Source of the DNA: an uncultured Collinsella sp.
GTDB lineage: Bacteria; Actinomycetota; Coriobacteriia; Coriobacteriales; Coriobacteriaceae
Assembly (NCBI GenBank): GCA_900542945.1
Contig: UQPI01000005.1
Span: forward strand, 1 to 64,000
Reading direction: 5' to 3'
DNA: 64,000 bases
Numbering within the stretch: position 1 is the first letter of the stretch; each line of letters starts with the position of its first letter. The notes under the pieces are model-generated. The model searched no databases and was not told the DNA's origin. It worked only from the letters and a program-made list of their open reading frames with translations. A program made the translations under genes and the position numbers. Shown piece after piece: positions 8,875 to 17,813 of the stretch.

Positions 8875-9042
8875 GGGATGCAGTTTCCCCAGGGGCGCTG
8901 TTCCGGAAACTGCATCCCAGATTGCGTCCTCAGAGCGGGACATAGTTTCCGCAACGCCGTCCTAGCGGAAACTGTGTCCCGGAATTCGCCTTCAGAGTGG
9001 GATGCAATTTCCGGTTGAGCCTCGATTGGGAAACGACGTCCC
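8875..9042. repeat. Tandem array of three 44-nt palindromic hairpins with exact 62-bp period
   Basis: Unit 1 is 8875-8918: GGGATGCAGTTTCC and GGAAACTGCATCCC, a 14-bp perfect stem with a 16-nt loop. Unit 2 is 8937-8980: GGGACATAGTTTCCGC and GCGGAAACTGTGTCCC, 16 bp with one wobble. Unit 3 is 8999-9042: GGGATGCAATTTCC and a partly decayed right arm. Each unit is 44 bases and begins exactly 62 bases after the one before. The 18-nt linkers are related (both end CAGAG followed by one base). It lies between gtrA copy 2 and the DUF4430 operon and contains no frame of interest. Confidence 0.82.
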
Positions 9043-9054
9043 ATTCGCATGAAG

Positions 9055-9090
9055 ACGGGCGGCTCGGATGTTTGTCCGAACCGCCCGTTT
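9055..9090. terminator. Terminator-like hairpin 3' of the DUF4430 operon
   Basis: ACGGGCGGCTCGGA and TCCGAACCGCCCGT form a strong stem 21 bases beyond the stop codon of the minus-strand DUF4430 gene. The T-run is short on both strands, so it may act with the adjacent hairpin array. Confidence 0.6.
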
Positions 9091-9110
9091 GGCGTGTTAT
9101 GTCGAGACAT

Positions 9111-9989
9111 TTAGCCCGTTACGTAATACCAGACGACGTTGGCGCCATTGGGGAGAACGTAATTACTGCAGGCCGTCATGGGCGTTTCGCCGTTAACGGA
9201 GTACATCCAGCCACTCTTGCCGCCGTGCTCCATCTCGGCTAGGCCGCCGATAGCGGCGACATACGTGCCGTACGACGTGCCGCGCGCATTGACGGAAAGG
9301 CCTAGGGCGCACAGGGCATCATAGACCGTAGCGCCCTTGTTAAAGGTGAAGGTACCGCCAGAAGACACAGGATTGCCCACGGCGCTCGATGTGACCGAAA
9401 CCGTCACCGTAACGTAGTTGGACTCCTGTGAGCCGTTCTGGCCGCCCGAGGAGGCACTACCGTTATCGGGAACGGCAGAAGGCCCACCGGAGTTTGCCGA
9501 ATTCTGAGAAGCCGACTGACTGTTGTCAGTCTTTTTATTTCCCGCTCCTTTTTTGCCGGACTTCTTGCTATCCGAGTTCTTGTCCGATTCCTTGTCCGAG
9601 GACTCGGAATCTTTCTTGGAGTCAGATTTGTCAGAACCCCTAGACCCGTCATTCGTATCATCAGAAGATTTGGAATCCTTAGACCCGACCTCGCCCGAAG
9701 TCGTAGTCGAACCAGACGCCTTGGTGTCCTTGGCGACGACGCTCTCCCCCGTCACGGTCTCGACAATCCAATCGATGGACCAGGCACCGCTGACGGAAGG
9801 GTAAACAAAGCCCAGCGAGACGACAATCAGCGCAATGCAGACGGCCGTCAGAACGCCAAGCAGCGTCTTGCGCCGAGGGGCGGACGCCGCCGAAGCGGCG
9901 CCCTTTTGCTTTGCATCGTCGAGCTGGATGAACGACGAGTCGGACTGCTTGGACTCGGCGTCCTGAGGATTATTGGACACAGCCCTCAC
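9111..9989 (-). CDS. Membrane-anchored DUF4430 (transcobalamin C-terminal-like) domain protein
   Basis: This 292-residue protein has a short cytoplasmic N-terminus, one membrane helix (KTLLGVLTAVCIALIVVSLG, about residues 42-62), a long Ser/Asp/Lys-rich linker (about residues 85-190) and a C-terminal DUF4430 domain (about residues 195-292). In that domain TFTFNKGATVYDALCALGL, GKSGWMYSVNG and PNGANVVWYYVTG mark the family pattern. DUF4430 is related to the C-terminal domain of eukaryotic intrinsic factor and transcobalamin, which bind corrinoids. The GTG at 9989 directly follows the stop of the giant surface gene, so translation is probably coupled. A second GTG at 9980 has AGGTGAG at better spacing and may be the true start. 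The same cobalamin riboswitch should control both genes. The likely role is an outer-face corrinoid-binding or relay protein; this is inference. Confidence 0.8.
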   Translation of the reverse strand: MRAVSNNPQDAESKQSDSSFIQLDDAKQKGAASAASAPRRKTLLGVLTAVCIALIVVSLGFVYPSVSGAWSIDWIVETVTGESVVAKDTKASGSTTTSGEVGSKDSKSSDDTNDGSRGSDKSDSKKDSESSDKESDKNSDSKKSGKKGAGNKKTDNSQSASQNSANSGGPSAVPDNGSASSGGQNGSQESNYVTVTVSVTSSAVGNPVSSGGTFTFNKGATVYDALCALGLSVNARGTSYGTYVAAIGGLAEMEHGGKSGWMYSVNGETPMTACSNYVLPNGANVVWYYVTG

Positions 9990-12900
9990 CTACCGACGCT
10001 TAGTGAATACGAACACGCCGATGACGGCAAGACCGATCACGCCAGCCGCAACGCCAACGATGGCGAGCGGGTTGAAGCCAGACTGCTGCGCGGGAGCCTC
10101 AGCGGGCTTCTTAGCGGTAGTCGCGGCGGCCGAGCCCGTATCGGACTTGGAGCCGGACTTGCTGGACTTCTTATCAGACTTCTTGCTGTCCTTCTTGTCG
10201 GACTTGTCGGAATCCTTCTTGGAATCCTTGCCGTCCTTGGTCTCGGTCTTAGTCGTAGTAGACACCGGCTTTTGACCCGGAGCAACAGCACCGCCAGCCT
10301 GCTGGCCGTTTGTACCGTTACCCGAGCCGTCTTTGGAGCCAGAGCCACCGTTACCGTCAGGGGCAGAGGCCTTCTTGATCCACTTGGCATACAGCGTCAT
10401 ATCAGCCGTCACCGCAGCATCAAACTTATACGCCTCCGTACAAGCCTCGTCGGTATACCAACCAGCGAAGGTGTAGCCCTCGCGCGTCGGATCGGCAGGC
10501 TTGGCAACGGAGCCGTTGGCGGCCGTAGTCTGAAAATCGACCTTGGACCCCTCGCCGGCATTGAACGAAACCTTCACACCGGCATTCAGCTTAAACAACG
10601 CGCCAGAGTCGTTGATGTAGTACAAGTTGCCCTGGGCATCACAAGCGATTGGCGAGTCACAGTAGTTGTTGTGGCCCGTTGCACTAAACACACCAGAAGC
10701 CTCGATGTCACCCAACTTGTAACGATATACGCCACCGCCCGAGGTGTAGTTAACGAAATCAGGGCTCTCGCCGTAGTTAACCGTGAAGTAGACATACGTG
10801 TCTTTGCCCTGGGCACTCACGAGCGGAGCGCCCTTGATGCCACCAAGTCCGGCCGGCAGCTGAGAGCCGTCCGCCGTCGTGACCAGCGTCCTGGCAAAGT
10901 CCTTGGCCGGTTCAATAATCGCCAGCGCAGAGCCGCCAGCAACCTCGCCGCCGACAATCAGCTTGCCATCATACATCGTAGGCGCACACGCGCAGCCGGT
11001 AAGGCCAAGGTCAACCACGCGCTCCTCGGTAATACGCGAAGCGGCATCCGCATCGCGTAAGTCGCCATCAGAAATCGCCAATACGTGCAGCTTGCCGTCG
11101 CGCGAGATGAGATAGGCATGGCTACCGTCGTCAGAAAGCACGCAGTTGGAGTTGACAATCGCCCCAACCGAAACACTTCCGAGAACATCGCCCGTCGACT
11201 TGCTGAGCATCTCGACGGTACCGGCACTGGTGGGAACCAAGACAAAGTCATCGCCCACCGTAGCGCCCGTCCAGTAATAGCCCTCGCCCGCATTGACATG
11301 CTGCCAAGAAACAGCGCCAGTCAGGATATTAATACGCGTCAGATGACCGTTATTGTACGTACTCGTTCCATAGTCGACATCAACGGTGCCGACATAGAGG
11401 TAATTGCCATCAACCGTCAGCTGAGAATTCGACTGAGCAGTCCCGCTCACGAAGTCAGTGACCCAAACCGTTGTGAGCGTGTCAGCCGTCAGGGCCTGGA
11501 CCGCACCGCGGTCGAGCGGAACGATAACCAAACCGTTCGTATAAATCGGGCGCGAGGTGTAACCGACCGCTGCCTTAAGATTCGACTCGGCAAGAACCTT
11601 GCCCGACTCGGCGTCAATCTTTAGCAAACGCTTGTTGACGGCGAGGTATACGTAGCCGTTCACGACAATAGGTTCGCTCGCGTTGGGATACGCCGAACCA
11701 GAATACGCCTTCCAATCGAACGTCCAGGAGCTCGCTAGCGCACCCGTAGGCGTCGAAACGTTCTCGACCGCTGCATTGGACTTGCCGTCCCAATCGGACT
11801 TCCAATCGGTCGGACGCGGGGCACTCGGATTGACTACGACCTCGTCGGGATTAGGCACCGTATCGCCGGCAGCATAAGCCCAGACAATCTCGTCGCCCGA
11901 CTTGAGCACGTAGTCGCTATCGAGCTGAGGTCCGGGAACACCGTTGACAAAGAACGACCAAGCGCCGGCCAGCTTAGTGCCGTCAAGCGGAGAGACGAGG
12001 CTGTGAACGCCCCAGAAGCCCAGCTGATCGTACATCTCGGACTTGATGCCCAAGGCATCAAAATAGGCGGCAGTGGCGTCCTTGATCGTCGTGCCCTCGA
12101 CAAACACCTGCGTCGAAGGGTCGGTCCAGCGCTGCGCCTTGTCGTCCTTCTTGCCGATGATTTCCATCGAGACAGAGACCTGACCGGGCATGGTGCCATC
12201 GGAACCATAGACCCAGGTGATCTCATCGCCGGCCTTGAGCGTGTAGTTGCCCGCGCCGACATTGGCCAACTTGCCGTTAACGAAGAACTGCCAGGACTTC
12301 CAGGTGCTTTCGTTTACCTGTACGGTCGAAAGCTTCACGCTCTTATTGAACGGAGAAGTCAGCGAATTGAGGAACCAACCATACGAACCGGTTTGGACGT
12401 CGGCGGCAATACCGGCCTGCTTAAAGACCTGCTCGGAAAGATCGGCGGCAGTTGCGCCCTCTTCCACCAACGCGGTCGTAGGCTGCGCCCACGTTTGCTG
12501 AGCACCCGTAGCGTCCTGACCGATAACGGAGCAGCTTACCGAAAGCTGGTCGGTGGGTGCGGCGTCACCGTACTTCGAGTAGCACCAGACGACCGAGTCG
12601 CCCGCCTCGAGAGTGTATTTAGCAGCGCCAACCGATGCAGCGACGCCGTTGATGAACAGCTGCCAATAGGCGCCCGTAGCATGGTCGTATGCCAGGGTGC
12701 AACCGGCATCGAAAGGCGACGTAATGGAGTTGAGCACCCAGCCCCAAGAACCATTGGGGTCGTAGTCGGCCTTGAGACCGGCCTGCTTAAAGAGCTCTTC
12801 GGAAAGATCGGCGGCCGTCGAGCCATTCTTGAGCGTGTACTGCGAAGCGGCAGCCCACGTCTGCTGCTTGCCCTTGGCGTCGACGCCAATAACGGAGCAC

Positions 12901-15900
12901 GTCGCCGTCACTTCCGGGCTGTTTTGGCCGCTCGTGCCCAAAACCGTGATTTTTGCCGAGACATCCTGGTTCGCAAGCTTGGCATACGTGTCGTTGTCGG
13001 GATAGCGCTCAGCATAGCGAGCGTACTTCTCGCTCGTCAGGCGCGAAGAAACGACAACCTTCGTGTTGTACTGCGGCTGCGTGACCTTCAGATTCTCTGC
13101 GGAGACAATAGAGCTGTTGCTCGACTTAAACAGACGCCAGTCCTGCCCGGACATCGCGTCATAGCCAGGCAGATCGACCGGAACAATACCGGGGGACGTC
13201 GAATCGGTCGTCGTCTTGCTGTAGCTCCAAGCAAGGTTGCCGTCGGCATCGAGATATGCCTTCTGGAACGCGTGCATGTCGGTCGAAACGGCACTAGCGT
13301 CCTGGCCATTCAGAATGGCAGTAGCATAGCCGGCCTTCGCCTTTTCCATAAGAGAAAGCTCGGCATCGAGCTCGCCCTGGTCCTGCGGGGCAATCGCAAA
13401 ATCGAGGGTCTTGCTTGCCGTGACCTCGGAGTTCGACTTGTCGGTCACCGTAAGGGTGATCTTGGTGTTTGCTGCCTTGGCTCCGGGCAGCGGCTGGTAG
13501 ACCGTGCCCTTGTAACCGTTGAACGTGATGTCATCGGTGCTGGCGGAGTACTCAACCTTGTAGTACTTGCCGTCGATATTGAGCGTGCTCGTGCGCGGCA
13601 TCTGCAGGTCGGCGGTCAAGCCGTCCTTGTTGGCGACCGCGTCGGTGCCGGAGTACTTGATGTTGTCGTAGGTAAAGGCCGCATCGACCTTCTCCTGCAG
13701 CGCCTTCTTGTCGGCGGCGACCTTCTCGGGATCACCCTTGACCGTCACGACAAAGTCGTGCGAGCCGGCAAGCTTGATGTCGCCGCTCGTAACCGTAACC
13801 TTGGCGGTCAGCGTCACGTCTCGATCGCTCGATGCGCGCGAAACCTTACCCGTCTTATCTTCCCAGCTATAACCAGAAACAAACAAGCGCTCGGTGTCGG
13901 AGCTTGTCCATTCAACAGAGAATTTCTTTGCGGAACCCGCCTTGTACGGAAGCGTGACATTTTGGGTCACGCCATCGGCGGACTCGCCCGCCGCATAGCC
14001 AATCTGCAGGGATTCGGCGGCTCCGTCAAGAAGGTCTTGCAGCTTAGCCTCGTCCCAAGCAACCTGCACGGACTTGTTGGGCTGGTAATACTCGGTCTTG
14101 CCATCGCGCGACAGCTCAAACATCACATCGGCGCTACGCAGACCGTCGATGTTGTAACCGGTGTAATCGTTGGGGTCAATGAAGAAGAACGTCACATCGC
14201 CGTTGGTCTTATCCTGGGCGTCGGAGATACCGACCGTAGCCTTAGCGTCCTCTGCCTTAAAGGACACGCTGCCCTCAGAGATCTTGACGTCGATATCGGT
14301 AAATCCCAGATCGGCAAGCTGCGCCTTCAGCGCGTCATTGACGTTGCCGCCCTTGGCGCTGTAGTCAACAACGATCTGCTTGTTAGCATTGTTGAGCTTT
14401 TGGACTGCGGCCTCGAGCGAGCCCGCGGCGATAACCTTGTTGGCAGAGACAAGCTCAACCGTCGAGCTGCCGCTCGTGGCGACAGCCTTCAGATACTTGC
14501 CAGCAGCAGATGCCGAGACCGTCGCCTCGGCGCCCGGCATATCGGACAGAAGCGTCCAGTCGGCCGCCGGAGCCTTCGCGTCGTCAGCCGCATACCAGAC
14601 AACAGTCGCCTGAGCGGTTACGTCAATGCCGTTGGTGGTCGAACCGTCGGCGCGCTTGGCCTGCACCGTCGCCTTGACGCTATCGCCCGAGACGAGATGG
14701 GTCGAATCGCTATTGATCTGCGGCGTAGTGGTCACGCGCAGCAGGTTATACTCCCCCGCCGCGGTAACAGTGTCGGGCGAAACCCATTCAACCGTGTTGT
14801 CGAGGGCGCGCGCCGTAACTTTGATGCGCTTGCCGACAAGCACGTCCGAAATGGTCAGGCTGCCATCGGTCGTATCGATGCCGTCGGTAAGCTCGGTCCA
14901 GTCGGTACCGTTCTCGCTGGCATACCACGCCATGGTGAGCTCGGCATCGTCGGGCACGTCCTTGGTCGAGCCCGACCAGCTACCCGGAACCTGCACGCTC
15001 GGCGTGATCTTTGAGCCCACGCTCAGTGTAACGTCCTTATCGGCAAGCTCAATGCCTGCCAGCTTGTACTGACCCTTGAGCGTCACGGGGCCGAGCGGAG
15101 CTACGGACTGCGTACCGTAGGAGCTCTTCTTCTGCGTACTGGAAACGGTGTTTTCGCTCGTCACCTTCACGCGCAGATACTTGCCAGCATAGGCGGCGTC
15201 AACGGTATAGGTGGCCTCGGTAGCACCGGGGATATCGGTATAGGCGGAGTCGTAGCTCGAGCTGGTATTTGCATACTGCCACTGGTAGGTCACATTATCG
15301 GTACGGCCGATATAGCTGTAGCTCGAACCGTCCTTTTTGCGTACCTTGGTCTTGAGCGTATCACCCACGTGCACGCCATTGGTAGCAGGTGAGCCCTCGA
15401 ACTGCACGTCATAGAGCTCCACTTGACCCGCAACGGAAACAGGACCCGCCGCATAGTAAGAAGGCTTCTGCTCGCCGTAACCGCCGTTGGCCTTGGCCAC
15501 GACGTAGTAGCCCTTAAGGGCGGCGGTCACCGTCAGGGTGTTACCGGTCTCCCCCTCGATAGGCGTGTTGCACGAGTTGGCCCTGTTCGAAGTGCCCTTG
15601 TACCACTGCCACGAAACGTGCGAATCAGTGGTAACGTCGGTGGAACCCGCCTTTGCGGTCGCCGTAATCGTGGAGCCAACCTCGACTTTGCCCGAGGAGG
15701 GGCTCATGGTCACACTGGTAACATTGATCGAACCGGTGGCAGCGACGAGAGCGCCCGACGAGTTCACGTTGCTCGAAGTGCCAATCTTCGAAGACACCTT
15801 GCACTTGAGGTACTTGCCGCCCAAAGCGTCGGTAAGCTCGAGGGTCTCACCCGTGGCGCCCGCGATATCGGTATACGTGCCACTCTTGGTGTCAGAGCTC

Positions 15901-17147
15901 TGCCACTGATAGTTGAGCTTGCTCGCGTCGACGAACGCGCCGTACGCGCCGCCCTTCTCTTTGGCGCGGGCCTTAGCGGTATCCCCCACCGCAAAGACGC
16001 TCGTGTTGTCCTTGGTGTTAACGATGGACACGGCCGAAATCTCGACCGCACCGGCCTGTTTGGCCTTGCTGGAAGTGGTCTTGTTCACCGTGTTGACGCC
16101 GGCGTTGGCCTCGACCCTGATGTACTTGCCCTCAAGGTCGTCGGTTACCGTGAGGGAAGCGCCCGTCTGCCCCTCGATCTTGGTAAAGCCCGAGTACTGC
16201 GAGGTGGATGCGGACCACGTGTAGGTAACCTTGGCGTCGGCGGGGGCTTGCTGATAAGAGCTTATGTACGGAGTCGCCGTCAGGGTATCGCCTATGCTCG
16301 GCGTGTCGCTATTCAGCTTGACGCTGTAAAGCTCCATCTGACCGGCGCCCAGCACGGGGCCAGGAATGTAATTGGCATTGATGCCCGAGCCGGAAGAAAC
16401 GGACGGACCATAGTAGTCCTTGCCATCAACCGTTACCTTGCAGATGAAGTATTTGCCTTCCATCGCGGCGGTGACGGTGAGCGACTGCTCGTGGCCTACG
16501 ACCTCGGTGTAGTCGACGACATTGCTGCTGGCCCTGGTCGTACCGGCGAGCCAGGTGTAAGTCCAGGTGCCGGGATTGGCAACGGACTCAGTCGAAGTGC
16601 CGTACCAGTCGTCCTCGACCTCATCGTACATATTTGCCCAGAGCGTATCGCCCGCGCTGAGCGCGCCCGACTTCGTGGAATACGAGTTGTCCTTATCCTT
16701 GACGTCCTGAATGAAGACCTTTGCCTCGCTCGAAAGCGTCGTGGCGGACGCGGCGGCAACGGCGTTCTTCTGCTCCGAAGCAGCAGACGCCGCAGCAGAG
16801 TTCTCGGACTCAGTCGCGTTGTCTGCGGCGGTGTCATCGCCATTCGCGGCACTCGCGGTTGCGCTCTGACCTGCGCCGGCGCCATCGGCAGCAGCGCTCG
16901 CCGCCGCACTGTTCGCGCCAGTATCGGCAGCAGCGCCATCGTCTGCCGCCGCGCCCTCGTCAGCCGTCGCAGCAGTCACGGCCTCGGCAATGCCCTCGGC
17001 GCCCTCGGCCCAAAGTTGCGCCGGCGTGGTGCCAAAAGCCATGGCAAAAGCCAGGAACGCCACCAGACCGCGCTTGGCTACGCCGCGGGCAATCGCTCCA
17101 TGGCGACGCCACGAGGCGCGCTGGCGCTCGTCCTCAAACATATCCAT
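9990..17147 (-). CDS. Giant surface protein: Ig-like repeats, three DUF4430 domains, PQQ-type propeller, InlB-type repeat, C-terminal TM anchor
   Basis: This is a protein of about 2385 residues. In order: a basic N-terminus and hydrophobic export signal (RGLVAFLAFAMAFGTTPAQL), an Ala/Asp-rich stretch, about eight Ig-like repeats (residues 150-915; recurring LxGKYxxxKV), further beta-rich domains, and three DUF4430 domains (about 1416-1520, 1536-1652, 1652-1759). Each DUF4430 shows W-x-F/L-F-V/I-N-G-V/K and GDxxxW. A PQQ-type beta-propeller (about 1800-2185), an InlB B-repeat (about 2190-2256; GYTFAGWYTDEACTEAY), a Lys/Asp/Ser linker and a final membrane helix ending TKRR complete it. No LPxTG is present, so it is held by the helix. 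The ATG at 17147 has AGGAG just upstream; the ATG at 17141 is an alternative. The longer frame to 17291 would run into the riboswitch. The cobalamin riboswitch upstream and DUF4430 content suggest corrinoid capture at the surface. Confidence 0.85.
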   Translation of the reverse strand: MDMFEDERQRASWRRHGAIARGVAKRGLVAFLAFAMAFGTTPAQLWAEGAEGIAEAVTAATADEGAAADDGAAADTGANSAAASAAADGAGAGQSATASAANGDDTAADNATESENSAAASAASEQKNAVAAASATTLSSEAKVFIQDVKDKDNSYSTKSGALSAGDTLWANMYDEVEDDWYGTSTESVANPGTWTYTWLAGTTRASSNVVDYTEVVGHEQSLTVTAAMEGKYFICKVTVDGKDYYGPSVSSGSGINANYIPGPVLGAGQMELYSVKLNSDTPSIGDTLTATPYISSYQQAPADAKVTYTWSASTSQYSGFTKIEGQTGASLTVTDDLEGKYIRVEANAGVNTVNKTTSSKAKQAGAVEISAVSIVNTKDNTSVFAVGDTAKARAKEKGGAYGAFVDASKLNYQWQSSDTKSGTYTDIAGATGETLELTDALGGKYLKCKVSSKIGTSSNVNSSGALVAATGSINVTSVTMSPSSGKVEVGSTITATAKAGSTDVTTDSHVSWQWYKGTSNRANSCNTPIEGETGNTLTVTAALKGYYVVAKANGGYGEQKPSYYAAGPVSVAGQVELYDVQFEGSPATNGVHVGDTLKTKVRKKDGSSYSYIGRTDNVTYQWQYANTSSSYDSAYTDIPGATEATYTVDAAYAGKYLRVKVTSENTVSSTQKKSSYGTQSVAPLGPVTLKGQYKLAGIELADKDVTLSVGSKITPSVQVPGSWSGSTKDVPDDAELTMAWYASENGTDWTELTDGIDTTDGSLTISDVLVGKRIKVTARALDNTVEWVSPDTVTAAGEYNLLRVTTTPQINSDSTHLVSGDSVKATVQAKRADGSTTNGIDVTAQATVVWYAADDAKAPAADWTLLSDMPGAEATVSASAAGKYLKAVATSGSSTVELVSANKVIAAGSLEAAVQKLNNANKQIVVDYSAKGGNVNDALKAQLADLGFTDIDVKISEGSVSFKAEDAKATVGISDAQDKTNGDVTFFFIDPNDYTGYNIDGLRSADVMFELSRDGKTEYYQPNKSVQVAWDEAKLQDLLDGAAESLQIGYAAGESADGVTQNVTLPYKAGSAKKFSVEWTSSDTERLFVSGYSWEDKTGKVSRASSDRDVTLTAKVTVTSGDIKLAGSHDFVVTVKGDPEKVAADKKALQEKVDAAFTYDNIKYSGTDAVANKDGLTADLQMPRTSTLNIDGKYYKVEYSASTDDITFNGYKGTVYQPLPGAKAANTKITLTVTDKSNSEVTASKTLDFAIAPQDQGELDAELSLMEKAKAGYATAILNGQDASAVSTDMHAFQKAYLDADGNLAWSYSKTTTDSTSPGIVPVDLPGYDAMSGQDWRLFKSSNSSIVSAENLKVTQPQYNTKVVVSSRLTSEKYARYAERYPDNDTYAKLANQDVSAKITVLGTSGQNSPEVTATCSVIGVDAKGKQQTWAAASQYTLKNGSTAADLSEELFKQAGLKADYDPNGSWGWVLNSITSPFDAGCTLAYDHATGAYWQLFINGVAASVGAAKYTLEAGDSVVWCYSKYGDAAPTDQLSVSCSVIGQDATGAQQTWAQPTTALVEEGATAADLSEQVFKQAGIAADVQTGSYGWFLNSLTSPFNKSVKLSTVQVNESTWKSWQFFVNGKLANVGAGNYTLKAGDEITWVYGSDGTMPGQVSVSMEIIGKKDDKAQRWTDPSTQVFVEGTTIKDATAAYFDALGIKSEMYDQLGFWGVHSLVSPLDGTKLAGAWSFFVNGVPGPQLDSDYVLKSGDEIVWAYAAGDTVPNPDEVVVNPSAPRPTDWKSDWDGKSNAAVENVSTPTGALASSWTFDWKAYSGSAYPNASEPIVVNGYVYLAVNKRLLKIDAESGKVLAESNLKAAVGYTSRPIYTNGLVIVPLDRGAVQALTADTLTTVWVTDFVSGTAQSNSQLTVDGNYLYVGTVDVDYGTSTYNNGHLTRINILTGAVSWQHVNAGEGYYWTGATVGDDFVLVPTSAGTVEMLSKSTGDVLGSVSVGAIVNSNCVLSDDGSHAYLISRDGKLHVLAISDGDLRDADAASRITEERVVDLGLTGCACAPTMYDGKLIVGGEVAGGSALAIIEPAKDFARTLVTTADGSQLPAGLGGIKGAPLVSAQGKDTYVYFTVNYGESPDFVNYTSGGGVYRYKLGDIEASGVFSATGHNNYCDSPIACDAQGNLYYINDSGALFKLNAGVKVSFNAGEGSKVDFQTTAANGSVAKPADPTREGYTFAGWYTDEACTEAYKFDAAVTADMTLYAKWIKKASAPDGNGGSGSKDGSGNGTNGQQAGGAVAPGQKPVSTTTKTETKDGKDSKKDSDKSDKKDSKKSDKKSSKSGSKSDTGSAAATTAKKPAEAPAQQSGFNPLAIVGVAAGVIGLAVIGVFVFTKRR

Positions 17148-17286
17148 TTGTCTCCTACTGTCTGCACTTGGAGCATTGCCCAGCGGCTGCCCCACGTCAT
17201 CGCGCACATTGCGCTCGAGTACCCCCATCGGGGTCCCCCTTCCCTCCAGAGCCCAACGCGTACCGGCGGCATGCGCCGCGGCCGCG
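17148..17286 (-). promoter_or_regulatory. Leader between the riboswitch aptamer and the giant surface gene (expression platform)
   Basis: About 140 transcribed bases lie between the B12 box and the start codon. They are GC-rich and contain self-complementary blocks such as GGGGGACCCCGATGGGGG and GCGCAATGTGCGC. These could switch between terminator-like and open forms or hide the AGGAG at 17152-17156. I cannot settle which fold is used. Confidence 0.4.
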
Positions 17287-17452
17287 TGCAAGATGGGAGG
17301 CGATCCGACTTAACCTTACCGACCCGGGCGCGCCGTCCGATCTGCGACGCGAGCATCCCGAGCCAAAAGGAATTACGGTTACTGGTACAGCCGGGGACTT
17401 GCACCCCGATTCTCCCAAACGCGCAGGAAAACCGCGCATTCGTGCGTCTCCG
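17287..17452 (-). promoter_or_regulatory. Cobalamin (AdoCbl) riboswitch aptamer
   Basis: Read on the minus strand, the segment contains GGGAGAATCGGGGTGCAAGT, then CCCCGGCTGT and ACCAGTAACCGTAA. This matches the conserved cobalamin core (GGGAA...GGTGCAAATCC...GCTGxCCCxCAACTGTAA). About 80 bases further on is AAGTCGGATCGCCTCC, matching the B12 box (AGTCAGGAxACCTGCC). The order, spacing and total length of about 165 nt fit the family. The predicted transcription start (about 17452) is just 5' of the aptamer. It lies directly upstream of a surface-protein operon with four DUF4430 domains, so corrinoid excess is expected to switch that operon off. Confidence 0.85.
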
Positions 17453-17458
17453 CACCAC

Positions 17459-17486
17459 CATCTAGGCCATCGATTATTACTGTCAA
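17459..17486 (-). promoter_or_regulatory. Promoter of the riboswitch-controlled surface operon
   Basis: On the minus strand TTGACA (17486-17481) is a perfect -35, followed after 16 bases by TAGATG (17464-17459) as a fair -10. The predicted start falls near 17452, at the 5' edge of the cobalamin aptamer. Confidence 0.65.
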
Positions 17487-17591
17487 TATGGTAGCACGCA
17501 AAAGGGCCCCGCACGAAGTCGAAGCCCAAGGTAAAAGCTATGGTTTGCGATAGGAAGGACTGTCGTCGGACCTTGCAAGAACAGCCCGTTT

Positions 17592-17745
17592 CAAAACCAT
17601 GCCGGATTACGGCGCTGAATCAGTACCTCGCAACCATACCTGTCATTTTTAAAAACCTACGACTCATCTACCTGCGGTTTTAAAAGCGCGAATTTCGGTA
17701 TGCTCGAGGTTCGGCACTCCAGCCCCGTAAACCGGCATAGTTTTG
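17592..17745. repeat. Palindromic element A (MITE-like), shares core with elements B and C
   Basis: The ends 17592-17617 and 17720-17745 are inverted repeats matching at 23 of 26 bases (CAAAACYATGCCGG...). Inside, on the minus strand, lies AAAACCGCAGGTAGATG, which recurs in the elements at 35.8 and 38.2 kb. No coding potential. It lies between the riboswitch promoter and the end of the UbiB gene. Confidence 0.72.
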
Positions 17746-17776
17746 TTCGAACCAGCCCACGCCGTCGCGACGCAAA

Positions 17777-17808
17777 GCAAAATGATCCGTTTTCCTCCGT
17801 CCCCCAGG
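17777..17808. repeat. Dispersed motif GATCCGTTTTCCTCCGTCCC (copy 1)
   Basis: GCAAAATGATCCGTTTTCCT and the following CCGTCCCCC lie just 3' of the minus-strand UbiB gene. Close copies occur at 38341-38372 (3' of fhs) and 59679-59701 (3' of the TrpR-like gene). On the transcribed minus strand it reads GGGGACGGAGGAAAACGGAT. Confidence 0.7.
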
Positions 17809-17813
17809 GGTCA

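Noticed and set aside
8875..9042. CRISPR-like array
   Set aside because: Only three units, each a long palindrome; unit 3 is diverged and linkers are related to each other rather than unique spacers. No cas genes.
9990..17147. LPxTG sortase signal in the giant surface protein
   Set aside because: The end is a Lys/Asp linker, a membrane helix and TKRR, with no LPxTG or LAxTG before the helix.
12003..17465. Long plus-strand frames (1003 and 680 codons) opposite the giant surface gene
   Set aside because: They are arginine- and valine-rich antisense shadows with no ribosome-binding sites or domains; the minus strand has the Ig-like, DUF4430 and propeller motifs.
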